A stretch of DNA of 64,000 nucleotides, from NCBI RefSeq assembly GCF_029931775.1, contig NC_079325.1:36134461-36198460 (forward strand), given 5' to 3'. Position numbers and translations under genes: made by a program. This document shows, in pieces, positions 36,208 through 44,533 of the stretch. Source of the stretch: Euleptes europaea. Its lineage: Eukaryota > Chordata > Lepidosauria > Squamata > Sphaerodactylidae. How positions within the stretch are numbered: the first letter of the stretch is position 1; the number at the start of each line of letters is the position of its first letter. The notes beneath the pieces are model-generated. The model was not told the origin of the DNA. It searched no databases and saw only the letters and a program-made list of their open reading frames with translations.

Positions 36208-37673
36208 AGCTTTAAAGGTTTTTCTCTCTTCTAGCAAAAGACAGGCAGGAGGGGGGAAGTCGGTTACTCCCAAGCATCACCCAAGTACCAACCATCAAAG
36301 CTTTGGAAACACGAATGACCATCCTGGCTAGAGACAGTGAAATGGCCAGCTCACACTGTAGCTAGAGACTGATACCTAGAAGTTGGCACAGAGACTTGGC
36401 AGTGTGAGGGTCTAGGTTCCCAAACCTTTCGGGTCACCGCCTCCTTGGTTCCACAAGCTCAACCCCAGCACCCTCTACCCTATCCAACAAAACAGTTGGG
36501 GGGCCCACCTCTAGCACCCCCCGCTGTCCCCTTGCCTCTTAGTGCCCCCCTATGTAATCCCACTGCCCCCCAAGGGGTGGTACTGCCCACTTTGGGAACC
36601 ACTGGTCTAGGTGGTTATCTTCCAGTAGCTCTCGGGAAAGGTTTCTTTGACCTACAAGGGGTGGGCAAACAGAGAGAATAAAATCCCTTGGCATGGAAGG
36701 AGAGGGGTCTGTTTTGGCTTATTCCATTTGGGGATAACTTGCAGGAGGGAGCTCTCATGTGCAGAGGAGACAAAAGGCTGGCTGACTGGATAAAGACTCC
36801 AAAGTAGTGGGAAGCTTTTAGCTAACTTAGATGTTAAAGAACCTGCCTTAGAACAAGATGAGCTAGGGTATGTATAGGGCTGAGGGGCAGAGGGTCACAT
36901 GTTTACATATTTCCTTTGTATTTCTTGCTCAGTTGATTGCTGTGCGGACAGTATGTGTGTGGACATTTTATTTTTAACAAATTCTTTACTATTTTAAATG
37001 CTGGTAGTTGTTCTCCAGACCACTTATACCTCCACTGTTAAATGCATTAAAGCAGGCACCAAGGGAAGGGAAGTGTCAGTTGCTAAATCTCTGTTTCCCT
37101 GAAAGTGCTTAAGTGCAGTAAGCCATCCCCATGGTAACCATACCACTAATAGTAGGTGGGGAGGAACGGATACTAGGTAGAGCCTTAGAATGGCAATGCA
37201 GAAGGGAAGCTGGGATTACAGGCCCTCTTGGCAGGTAAATGACCATTTGGCGGCAGCATACCAAAGAAGAAGCGAAAGAGAAACCCCTCCAAGGGTCAGG
37301 CAATCTGGGAGAACCACGCATCACCAAGCAGAGACTCAGGATGGTTGCTGGGTTTCTAGATGCCTCAGAGGACTGCAGGGAGCAGCACTTGTGGATCAAC
37401 AGAGCTGTCCCACCACACACACAAAACGTAATCTGTTTGGTTTTTGTCTCCTTTCTCTTCTCTTCATCCCACTTCCCAACCAGGGAGAAGCAAAAAACAA
37501 TCCTGCCAGTGACTTCCTGCTTCAGTCAGCCAATGGCCTCCTGCACAGGCTCCCTGGCCATTACAACGTCCGTTGGCGTGGGCGGCCTTGTTCTCAAAAC
37601 GACTCATGTTATGGTGGAAGGGAAAAATGACTTTTTAAGGCCAGTTGCAAATGGCAAGTTGGTGAACAGCTGA
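15188..37673 (+). CDS. RC3H2: RC3H2, roquin-2 (membrane-associated nucleic acid binding protein); 20 coding exons
   Basis: Roquin-2 is a cytoplasmic RNA-binding RING protein that recognises stem-loop decay elements in mRNA 3' UTRs, recruits the CCR4-NOT deadenylase and represses T-cell and inflammatory transcripts redundantly with RC3H1. Coding exons: 15188-15418, 17035-17152, 18631-18864, 19987-20162, 20590-20790, 21109-21241, 22346-22464, 24240-24352, 24994-25305, 25652-25881, 28398-28825, 29768-29938, 30278-30433, 31901-32114, 32248-32332, 33065-33146, 33352-33486, 34302-34409, 35131-35279, 37484-37673. Every junction is GT/AG and the phases agree, giving 3585 nt or 1194 residues; human is about 1191. 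Order: RING (14-53), ROQ/HEPN RNA-binding core (~80-404), CCCH finger (416-435), proline-rich region, short coiled coil (~1002-1046) and conserved C-terminus ([14 protein letters not shown]). The ATG at 15188 starts [17 protein letters not shown], the conserved roquin start. I see no break; the gene looks intact. Confidence 0.97.
15480..16060. mobile_element. LINE 3'-end debris (L2/CR1 tail type)
   Basis: TTATTTATATTTATTTGTTT followed by 'acaagatttatatcctatct' and 'cagcccaatcagggccacca' resembles the low-complexity 3' tails of squamate LINEs. Similar tails lie at 26,600-26,680, 47,085-47,130 and 54,230-54,290. No open RT frame is seen here. Confidence 0.45.
17035..22464 (+). CDS. RC3H2: RC3H2 coding exons 2-7: ROQ / HEPN RNA-binding core
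   Basis: Exons 17035-17152, 18631-18864, 19987-20162, 20590-20790, 21109-21241 and 22346-22464 code residues 78-404. They contain roquin signature stretches such as [20 protein letters not shown] (the winged-helix ROQ region), [20 protein letters not shown] and [21 protein letters not shown]. This core binds CDE stem-loops (A site) and duplex RNA (B site). All splice phases match. The introns carry a tRNA-SINE (22,662-22,876) just after the last exon and LINE-type debris at 21,480-21,660. Confidence 0.93.
22080..22170. mobile_element. Interspersed repeat fragment, Penelope-like UTR type
   Basis: The stretch with TTATCCGGGCTGTGTAACCG and GACGTTTCGCCAGCAGCTGT is a high-copy squamate repeat that I associate with Penelope-like elements from memory. 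Only ~90 bp is present and no coding part is seen. Family assignment is weak. Confidence 0.4.
22662..22876 (+). mobile_element. tRNA-derived SINE, full-length copy (family A)
   Basis: The pol III box A-like TGGCTCAGTGGTAGAGCA and box B-like GGTTCAATCCC sit in a tRNA-like head at 22,671-22,735. The body follows (CTGCCGGTCAGAGTAGTCAA, TTTGATGGACCAAGGGTCTG) and ends near GCAGCTTCATGTGTTC. Other copies are at 28,968-29,167, 46,308-46,521 and 53,386-53,565 (+), and 33,822-33,990 and 50,262-50,452 (-). It is not a tRNA gene: the acceptor stem is not closed and the SINE body follows. Confidence 0.85.
23238..23891. mobile_element. hAT-like non-autonomous element, 654 bp, with perfect 8-bp duplication
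   Basis: The left end CAGTGATGGCGAACCT and right end AGGTTCACCACCACTG are inverted repeats. Both flanks carry GACTAGAT (23,230-23,237 and 23,892-23,899). No transposase frame remains. The GC-rich middle (23,640-23,850) throws up spurious open frames. It sits in RC3H2 intron 7, inside an older repeat tail. Confidence 0.88.
24240..24352 (+). CDS. RC3H2: RC3H2 coding exon 8: CCCH zinc finger
   Basis: Residues 405-442. The finger is C416-x8-C425-x5-C431-x3-H435 ([20 protein letters not shown] then TFAH), a canonical C-x8-C-x5-C-x3-H RNA-binding finger. The donor is GAGAA|GTAAGT (phase 2), joining to G|TATCGACTG at 24,994. Confidence 0.95.
24994..30433 (+). CDS. RC3H2: RC3H2 coding exons 9-13: linker and proline-rich region
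   Basis: Exons 24994-25305, 25652-25881, 28398-28825, 29768-29938 and 30278-30433 code residues ~443-874. They are low-complexity, with [19 protein letters not shown] and tyrosine/proline repeats ([26 protein letters not shown]), then [16 protein letters not shown]. This region is unstructured in the family and carries deadenylase-recruiting motifs. A 171-codon minus-strand frame over 24,745-25,260 is a shadow of exon 9. Confidence 0.93.
26069..26385 (-). mobile_element. tRNA-derived SINE with (CTT)n-type tail (family B), antisense
   Basis: The reverse strand reads from a GTGGTTAAGAGC-type tRNA head (near 26,360) through CCGGGTTTGATTCCC, the GAGCAGCGGAGGCTAATCTG body and the ACCTTGGGCTAGTCACAGC part to a tail of TCAGCATATAAAAACCAATTCTTTTTCTT. 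Other copies are at 49,438-49,755 (+), 53,682-53,951 (-) and 57,110-57,427 (+). Confidence 0.85.
26585..27560 (-). mobile_element. L2-type LINE fragment, antisense
   Basis: The minus strand shows an RT C-terminal segment, [20 protein letters not shown] and [20 protein letters not shown] (27,270-27,130), the L2-clade pattern of DYCNALYxGLP. A further downstream piece is at 27,001-26,760. The copy is degraded and 5'-truncated, and lies in RC3H2 intron 10. Confidence 0.7.
28968..29167 (+). mobile_element. tRNA-derived SINE, family A, diverged
   Basis: GGGGCTGTGGCTGAGTGGCA, then a GGTTCGATCCC box B and an ending ACCTTCATGTGTTC, with clear differences from the younger copies. It is in RC3H2 intron 11. 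Confidence 0.75.
30912..31120 (+). mobile_element. 5S rRNA-derived SINE
   Basis: The head GATCTCATCAGAGCTTAGAAGCTAAGC and ACTTGGATGGGAG is the internal pol III promoter region of 5S rRNA with substitutions. It continues into a non-5S tail (GGTTACCATGAGTCAGTTGC, GACTCGACAGCACGCTTTAC). The 5S part is partial, so this is a SINE, not a 5S gene. Related pieces are at 43,771-43,825 (-) and 46,161-46,262 (+). (Motif strings are split for length.). Confidence 0.85.
31901..37673 (+). CDS. RC3H2: RC3H2 coding exons 14-20: C-terminal region
   Basis: Exons 31901-32114, 32248-32332, 33065-33146, 33352-33486, 34302-34409, 35131-35279 and 37484-37673. Exon 17 ([16 protein letters not shown]...[12 protein letters not shown]) is a short coiled coil. 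Exon 19 ends GEDLTI+CT with donor CT|GTGAGT, whose first bases complete CTG-TGA if unspliced; phase 2 joins to G|GAGAAGCAA at 37,484 to give [20 protein letters not shown]. The ending [15 protein letters not shown] matches the roquin C-terminus. A CR1 3' end lies 46 bp after exon 17. Confidence 0.93.
32720..32905. mobile_element. Old MIR-like SINE fragment
   Basis: 'tgtaatccttacaacatgcc ggtaagataggccag' and 'gtcacttgcctagtgtcagc' match the degenerate MIR/core-SINE pattern. It is old and family-unassigned, in RC3H2 intron 15. Confidence 0.45.
33533..33796 (+). mobile_element. CR1 LINE 3' end
   Basis: The + strand codes the last CR1 residues ([20 protein letters not shown] then QLPREVV...[16 protein letters not shown]) and ends in the typical 3' UTR, GGGGGTTGGACTAGATAACC...CCAACTCTATGATTCTGTTATTCT. 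It is 5'-truncated, ~260 bp, inserted 46 bp downstream of RC3H2 exon 17. Confidence 0.9.
33822..33990 (-). mobile_element. tRNA-derived SINE, family A, antisense fragment
   Basis: The reverse complement reads CTGCCTGGTATGCAGAAGGT and CCCAGGTTCAATCTCC, then the body TAGGTGATGTGAAAGAGCTC. It lies immediately after the CR1 end. Confidence 0.7.
34660..34880. mobile_element. Old MIR/L3-like SINE fragment
   Basis: 'aataatccttacaaacagcc ttgtaaggtaggctg' and 'gagtggcttgcctaatgcta' fit the same degraded core pattern as at 32,720. It is in RC3H2 intron 18. Confidence 0.4.
36174..36202. repeat. (CA)n microsatellite
   Basis: About 14 CA units in RC3H2 intron 19. Other short CA/TG tracts are at 4571-4597 and ~10,905-10,925. 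Confidence 0.9.
36418..36604. mobile_element. hAT-like MITE with 8-bp flanking repeats
   Basis: The right end CTTTGGGAACCACTG matches the inverted left end TCCCAAACCTTTCGG; the left outermost bases appear lost. Flanks GTCTAGGT at 36,410-36,417 and 36,605-36,612 are identical. The C-rich body contains no gene. Confidence 0.75.
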
Positions 37674-37730
37674 GAGGTGTTCTGCTTTCAAGCTTGTGAC
37701 CATGCTATGGAAGCATCTACCCTTGCTTTT

Positions 37731-37770
37731 TATATATATATATATATATAATATATATATATTATATAAT
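37731..37770. repeat. (TA)n microsatellite in RC3H2 3' UTR
   Basis: Alternating TA with two breaks, about 60 bp downstream of the stop. Shorter tracts recur at 39,478-39,505 and 39,866-39,880. Confidence 0.9.
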
Positions 37771-39091
37771 GTATATTTTTTTTAAGAAAATAATATTGGG
37801 GTCATCTATTTCCTGTGGACTCTTTGATACGTCAAGGCCCTCTCAAAATAGTGTTCTGGAAAAAAGAAAAAGAAATCACCAATTCTGCTAGGATCAGGTG
37901 TTCACTTTCCATGAGTGGTAGAAGTTGGACATTGTTTGACTTAAGCTTAAAGCAGCTTTTTAATGAGTTTGTAGAAGTCCAGGGCACCAGCTGAGCCATT
38001 CTTGTTTTAAAATGGCTTCCCTAGGGAAATTAATGAGTCACTTATTTAAGCCAGCAGGATCCTCAGGCGATGCACCTTGAGGAAGTAGAATTAACTTATT
38101 TTTGCCTCATTCTTGTTTCACAGGAGAGGAATTTTGCATCTGGCTGCAGCTGCTTGTTTCTCCAGCTGTGGAACCTTTGCATGAAACAGTGTGAGAGAGA
38201 AAGGAAGAGGGTGGGGTTCTTCTTACCATAAGACTTTTAATTCAGGGTTGATACAGTTCTTTGTTTTTGTGTTTTTCTCCCCGTTTTGCACTCCTACATT
38301 ATATGCAGCAGTGCCTCACTTTGCATCTTCATTTCCCCCCCCAACCCCCCTCCATCTTTTTCTGCTTGGGGACTTGGTATTTCCATATATCAAGCACTTT
38401 GCCTGTGTACAAATTATAGAATGCAAAACCAAGTGCCTGAGTCTTTCCGCTTACGTGCTCTGTCTTTGACTGCTCCAAGTTGTAAGCTGAATTGCTACGT
38501 TCCGTTTTGATAACACAATGTGCTCGTTCTGTGGGCACTGTGCTGAGGAGGAGGTCCCTTGGCACAGTCCCCAGGTGACTTGGCATCCAGAGCCTCATGG
38601 ATTCCCTGCGAAAACCTTGTATATGTTTGTGTTTGCACTGACTTAACAACACAGTATTGCTGTTGCTATACTTGATTAGCGGTTCTTTAGATGCGCCTGA
38701 TGTTGTTGGTTATAGTATTACTGAGAATCCTTGGTAATTGGGTTCCTTACTGATTATTCAGACAGGGCCTTGAACTTATTAATAATATAGCTTTAGCTGA
38801 GCTTGTACAGAAAAATGAATAAATGTGTCCTCTGAAGATGTGACTGGGAAAGGAGAAAAAAAAACACCATTTGGTAGAAACTGTCAACTGAAATAATACA
38901 TCACCACCCTCAATGTTAGCATTTGAGCCATTTTTTTTCTTATTTAACAAATGTGGCCACTCTGAAGTTAGAGGGGCAAGAGGACTCTGGCAAAATAACT
39001 TCTCCTAGTTTGCCCTCTGCAATTTCTTTCATAAGTTATCTTTTACGAGTTTTACAGTTCTCTCTCTCTTTTTTTCTAAATGTTTATTAAT

Positions 39092-39108
39092 TAACTTCTG
39101 TGAAGTTG
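39092..39108 (+). promoter_or_regulatory. Constitutive decay element (CDE) hairpin in RC3H2 3' UTR
   Basis: AACUUC-UGU-GAAGUU forms a perfect 6-bp stem (39,093-39,098 with 39,102-39,107) closed by a UGU triloop, plus a possible U-G pair below. The core UUCUGUGAA fits the published CDE consensus UUCYRYGAA that the roquin ROQ domain binds, as in the TNF 3' UTR. Its place in the transcript of roquin-2 itself suggests auto- or cross-regulation by roquins; that is inference. Confidence 0.65.
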
Positions 39109-40305
39109 TTTACTCTGAAAAATGTACTGGAATATTTTAGCCAAGCGGAACTTCTGCCAGGTGTACTGTACACGAGGGCTATTCCTGCTAGCAAATGGCT
39201 TTAAAGGAAGAAAAAAAATAGACTATCATGTTGCTGGCAAACAGAGTTGTTAATATTCCGATTGCAGCTCTGGATGTGGGACAAAGCTTTTTGATAACCA
39301 TCATGTGCACACTGGGGCCGGGGTGGGTGGGTCGGGACTGGCATTTCCCTGAGGGTTGCAGATGTAACTTGGATCAATTTTTTTAAATCTCTCTTATGAC
39401 TCACAGGGTCATGAAAAAAAATATGTTGTACATAACTTAATACAAACTGAAAATTCAAGGACTGTTTTTTTTAAAATATATCTATATCTATATAGCTATA
39501 TCTATATTCCAGTAATGTCGTGGAGGCTCTTGCCTACTTATTTAATACTAAAGCTATTTGTAAGTGACAGCCAAATACCGCCTCTTAAATTCCTTTGATT
39601 TCTCTAGCATCTTCTCCACCTTATTGCCCCACCTCACTTCTGCAGTGACACAAACAAAGCAACTGGAAATTGCTCGGAGCTTTTTTCTTGAAGTATCTCT
39701 TCACCTTACCTTGTGACTGTTAAGAGATTTTGATGTAGAATGTCACACGTTCATCTGCCACAGCTGTGCAGTCAATCTAGCTAGGCCATTCTGTATATAT
39801 GAATTTATATATCACATTTGAAATGCTTCCAGAACAATTTAATTTGTGCTCTACATACCTGCAGTATATATATATGTATATGCAAACCGATATCTCTCTT
39901 ACATGGATATTTAAACGGTGAGATTTTCCATGTTGAAGGTTGATGTAATTTTAAAAAATGCTATTTTGTTACAAAAATAGAGAAATATAAAAAAGTTTGA
40001 GAGATCCTTCTATTTTGCCCTCAGGGAAATCGTCCTCTGTGAACCAGAATGCCACCTCACATCTTCAGCCCAATCTGAGGGGTGGATGTTACAATACCTA
40101 AATAGCTCTTGCGTATTTTAACTTCTTAGTTTTAAATATGTGTAATTTTTTTTTTAAGACTGTGGTTGCGCTCTGCTGGACAAAGGGATTTTGAAGCAGT
40201 CGTTTACAAATCTTTGTCTGTTTCTCCACTGAGATTACATTAGCAGAAAACCCCATTCCTGTTGTTTACCAGCATGTGTAAGAATGAGCTCTCTTTTCAT
40301 TTGAT

Positions 40306-40382
40306 TAGTAGAAAAGAGCAAGAGTCCAGTAGCACCTTAAAGACTAACAAAAATATTTTCTGGCAGGGTATGAGCTTTCATT
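40306..40382 (+). mobile_element. Short repeat fragment in RC3H2 3' UTR
   Basis: AGAGCAAGAGTCCAGTAGCA then CCTTAAAGACTAACAAAAAT and GGCAGGGTATGAGCTTTC. The inverse copy of the same repeat is at 43,985-44,058. It is a common reptile repeat; superfamily not assigned. Confidence 0.75.
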
Positions 40383-42746
40383 TTCATTTGATTGTTTGTC
40401 TGGTGATGGTAGCAAAAGACCCCCATGATACAGTCACTCTGTAGCAAGAAAAGTCTGTTCTGGGCTGTTCTTGAACTTTTGCTACTGAGGATCGTGGGCA
40501 TAAGACCCCAGTGGCCATTCTTTAAACCATGTGCCATTCTTCGCTTTGAGCCTTAGCAACCAAACTTTGTGGTCTAGCCATGAAACTGTGTTCTTTGGAA
40601 CCAGACGACAGAGCAGTTCTGGCTGAGAGCATGGGACAAACTCCATCTCTGGGGTCTGTACTAACCAGTATGCCTGTGTTTGGGACCAAAATGGTGGGTT
40701 GTTGGGGGGTTTTTGTTTTGTTTGGGGGTTTTTTGTTGTGTTTTTTGAGGCAGGGAACTGGACAGGTGTTTGGTCTAGAACTGGAGAGGTACTTAGGCCT
40801 ACCCAAAAATCTGGGTCAGCTGAGAAAAAAAAGGCCCTGGCGGAAACAGGGGGAGACATATTAGGAGGCAGGTGGCATTTTTGGAGAAAGTTGTAGGGAG
40901 AATTACAGATTTCAGAGACCAAAACAAAAAAAAGTTGTGTCAGCGGGAAATTTACATTGAAATGTGGATTTCTCCCCTAACTTCTTTTGAGTTAGGATTT
41001 TTGTAGCTGGGTTTCCAGTGTGAAACATGGAGGGAGTGGTGCTAGTTACATTTGATACCTCCTTGTGTGCAAGAACAGCCAAGTGCCAGTTTTTAGCTGC
41101 TGTCCATCATGTCATTTAACAGTTGCAACTGACCTGCATTAACAAGGAAGGAGTGGCTTTGGATCAAGGGTGTACACCAAAGCAATGAAGGAATAGCTTA
41201 GCTCTGTGGACTTTCTGTGCAATCCTTGTGCATCACTGGACACCTTTTGCACTGCAATTGGCTTATTGCAGGACTTCTGTGCCAGCCCCAGCAGAGGCTG
41301 CACAGCAGCAGTGCCTAGCAGATTGTCTCTGCCGTTTGTCAGGAGTGCCACGCAAGAAAGCCAACAGCACACCATGCATTGTGCTAAATCCCGAGTCATT
41401 TACCTGGAAGTGTTTGGAAAAGATGGGCACTCGACTGTTGTTAAGCGTATGGTGCAGCACAGAAGATGCTCCTTTCGTGCGAGAGCCAGCCTGAGCCGAC
41501 AGTAATCAGAACGGAAGTGCAGATAGAATGCTTCTATGTATTTATTTTTTATTAGGAACCCAGGCCAGTGGTTAGAAATGTTGTGCTTGCATTCTAAACA
41601 CAGAAAGAGCACTGTTGGCTGTGTTCAGGACGGTATTGCTAAATAGACTCCATAGTATAGTATAGAAAGAGAAGAGGTGCTGACAACATTGGGGTCCTGT
41701 ATTGTGAGTGGATTCCCCCCCTCCCAATATTTATTACTCTGGCACAATTTGCAAAAGTTTTGTTTTTTTAAAAAATCTGAGAGCATGCTTCCCTCATAGA
41801 CAAAATAGCAAGGGGCAGCCACTGCCCTGCAGTAAACGTTTATTTCTTAGCCCCATGTATTTAGGAAGTTCTTTGATCTTTTGGAACTGGGCACTGCCAA
41901 CAGAGAATGTGATGTGAGAGATAGACATGGCATGACGCAATGATTGAGTTGGGGGGGGGGGCAGCTAACTTTTCCCAGCTGGACTATCCAGCTAATTCCT
42001 TGACATTTGGTGGAGGGCAGAGTTTACAGTACACAGCTTTGCTGGCAAAGTGGTACATTTAAGGAATCCTTGAACCATAAGATAAGGGGATGGCTGAAGA
42101 GGGAGAGATGAAATTGCTGGACATCTCATCCCTAAAAGGTGCAAAAGCAAAAATTGTTCACACGTAACGTGTTTTTTTTTTTTGGTGAAGCTTTTAAATG
42201 GACACTTTATATATTTGACACAGTTCGAAATAAAAATAATTCTGGCTGCATTTATTTGAGCCAGAAACCAGGGCAAAGTACATTTGCACAGATCCCACTT
42301 GTTTATCCAGGGGAGCCCTCAGTTAGTCCAAGTCATGGGAATGCATGCATTTTCCTTAGCTGGGCGGACGAAACCATTATACTGTAGTTGTGATACAACA
42401 CATGTGGCTTTTATTTGTATTGCCCCCACTCCCACTGTACAGCCACTCCAAAGTAGCGTGGTTAGCTTGCAGTATCTGCTGTCTGCATTTTATACCATAT
42501 CCTGCATATTCTTTTCCCTGGAAGTTAAAAGGAAAAGAAAAAACTTTTTTTCTTGTTGCATTGATTAACATTTATAAACTTGCTTAGCCTAGAAAGTTTG
42601 GGAAAAGAGGCCTGTTTGTCAATTGTACAACCGGTTGTGAAGCTCAAGTGTGAATATTTTTACGTCTGTATTAGACATTTTCTTTCAAATCTATTGTTCG
42701 ATTGCAATGTAAATGAAATATAAGATGGTGTACACCCATCATGTAT

Positions 42747-42752
42747 AATAAA
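42747..42752 (+). terminator. RC3H2 polyadenylation signal (AATAAA)
   Basis: AATAAA within GTATAATAAAGCAGACACC. It is the last strong signal before the PDCL promoter, and repeat density changes just downstream. Cleavage is inferred ~15-25 bp later. Confidence 0.6.
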
Positions 42753-43770
42753 GCAGACACCATCGCTACGATGGATTTAATGCTCATTTTTAATGGTGCA
42801 TTCTCAGCTTCTATTTAAAAATATAATTTTAAAAAATCTGTAAAATGGGGGATATATTGGGGTGGTTGGGGGGATGAATTCTATTCCATTTAGTTCCGTT
42901 TTAAATTTCTGAAATTGTTTTCCCTTTTGTGTTTATAGGAATAGGATTTTCATGGGAAAGCTAGACCATACGGTCTGTATGGGGGGGGGGAGGTTGAGAG
43001 ATGGGGTGGGGGTGGGGTTGGGGCTTTGTGATTAGCCTGAATAGCAGAGTGAATTCTGTATGTGTGTTTGCTGTAGCACTGAAGTGGAGAGAGAATTAGC
43101 TTTTGGGCTGGTCACAGACTTCAGCAAATTGTGTTTTTTTCAGTGTTTGAGAGAGAATTAATAGAAAAAGTTTGCAGTACTTGACATGTATTTGCATGCC
43201 GTAAAATAAAAAATTTGTCCACCTGAAGTTGTTTTGCCTTTCTTCTTTATACATCGTGTAGGGGATCTCTTTTTGTCTAGCAGCATGGTATTGGAGCATA
43301 GGTGTGTACATTTATAGCCTACTATTCTCCAAGGTTCGGGATGATTAACCAAAACAGAAAGGGCGGGGGGACTTCAACCCAGAAAAAAACATAACCTAGA
43401 AGGTTGACAAGGCCTAATAACAGAATAAATATTAATGGGTGGCATACGTTAAATTAACAAAGTTTAATGCATAACAAATAGTTTTAAAATCCGATTAAAT
43501 CATAGTGCCATGAATCATAGCGCTATGTTGTGTTTATCCAGGAAGATGGCAACAACTGTGTTTGGGCACTGGAGAAAAGGGGGAAACAGGCTTCTAACAA
43601 CTATCCCAGATTTTCCAAGAAGGCAGGGGGGTGTCTATAGGTGGGGCATTGTGTGTAAGGTTACTGACAAGATTTTCTCTTGCCTCTTTCCTGGAGGATA
43701 GCTTTATCAACAGCTATTAAACTTGACGGCTAAATGGAATCTTCATATTCAGAAAGCAATATAGTTCTGA

Positions 43771-43825
43771 ACACCAGTTAATGGTCTCCCATCCAAGTAC
43801 TAACCAGGGCAGACCCAGGAATGTA
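43771..43825 (-). mobile_element. 5S rRNA-derived SINE scrap, antisense
   Basis: The reverse complement reads CTGCCCTGGTTAGTACTTGG followed by ATGGGAGACCAT, which is 5S rRNA internal promoter sequence. Only ~55 bp is recognisable. Confidence 0.7.
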
Positions 43826-43902
43826 GACAAGTTTGGGCTGGCTTTGGCCATCCAGCACGACTGAACTTCGGGAAATATCCCCCGAATACTGGAACTACTC
43901 TT

Positions 43903-44058
43903 GGCTGGCAGGGTATGAGCTTTCGTGAGCCACAGCTCACTTCTTCAGATATCTGAAGAAGTGAGCTGTGGCTCACGAAAGCTCATTCCCTACCAGAAAA
44001 TATTTTTGTTAGTCTTTAAGGTGCTACTGGACTCTTGCCCTTTTCTACTACCGCAGAC
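43903..44058. mobile_element. Repeat with a 92-bp near-perfect palindrome
   Basis: Two 46-bp arms meet at CTTCAGAT|ATCTGAAG (centre ~43,951) with no loop and about two mismatches. The right half continues into the repeat body (TTTGTTAGTCTTTAAGGTGC, TACTGGACTCTTGCCC). The left half has no matching body. Confidence 0.8.
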
Positions 44059-44099
44059 AGACATAACAAGGCGACCCACTGAATACCCTTGGCTGGACC

Positions 44100-44533
44100 G
44101 TGAGGTTTTGAGCATGCGCAGTTGTCATCTTTGCTCAATCAGGTCGTCCAAGCGCAGAGACCTTTAAAGTTCCCGGAGAAAACGTGCGGGCCAAACAGCT
44201 GGAAGCGCCAGCTGTTTCCATCCGCGCGAACATGTAAGATTCAGGTAAGATTTGTTTCGCGTGCGTTTACAATCCTCTAAGAATTATATAACAAAAGAAA
44301 CGAGGCAAAAAAAAAAAAAAAGCCCTGCATAGCGGGGCTGGAGCCGATGCGTTTTTTGCATTCATGCAATTGGGGGGGGGGTTCCGAACGTCAACCGGAA
44401 GTGACGTTTATGCAAAACGCTGGTCCTGTTTTTCTACCTCTGGGTTCGGGGCGCGCCTCCTCGGCTCGATTTTCCCGGCATCCTTTACGCTTCCGTCTTT
44501 GCCTAGCAGGGAGGAAGAGGGCGACGCGGGCGG
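44100..44533 (+). promoter_or_regulatory. PDCL: PDCL CpG-rich promoter and non-coding exon 1
   Basis: The region is CpG-rich. GCATGCGCAG at 44,112-44,121 fits NRF1. ACCGGAAGTGACGT at 44,394-44,407 joins an ETS site to a CRE half-site, a housekeeping promoter pattern. A strong donor GCGG|GTGAGT ends a putative exon 1 at 44,533. A second strong donor, TTCAG|GTAAGA at 44,244/44,245, could end an alternative first exon. AAACAGCTGG and CCAGCTGTTT (44,193-44,217) form a perfect inverted repeat. No TATA box. Confidence 0.7.

Larger units (their letters stand above)
37674..42770 (+). other. RC3H2: RC3H2 3' UTR
   Basis: About 5.1 kb from the stop to the last strong AATAAA at 42,747-42,752. It is AT-rich with an alternating TA tract (37,731-37,765) and contains only one evident repeat fragment (40,306-40,382), unlike the repeat-rich introns. 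An earlier AATAAA at ~38,818 could give a short form. None of the small open frames here is supported as coding. It contains the decay-element hairpin at 39,093-39,107. Confidence 0.75.
42775..44100. other. Short intergenic region between RC3H2 and PDCL
   Basis: About 1.3 kb with a G-run (42,980-43,020), a 5S-SINE scrap on the minus strand (43,771-43,825) and a palindromic repeat (43,903-44,058). No gene is seen. Confidence 0.55.

Noticed and set aside
36234-36390. Possible extra RC3H2 exon after CTCTCTTCTAG
   Set aside because: It is open for ~30-40 codons, but no donor in it restores the phase of the final exon at 37,484, while exon 19 (ending 35,279) joins that exon directly and completes the conserved C-terminus. 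At most a rare alternative end.
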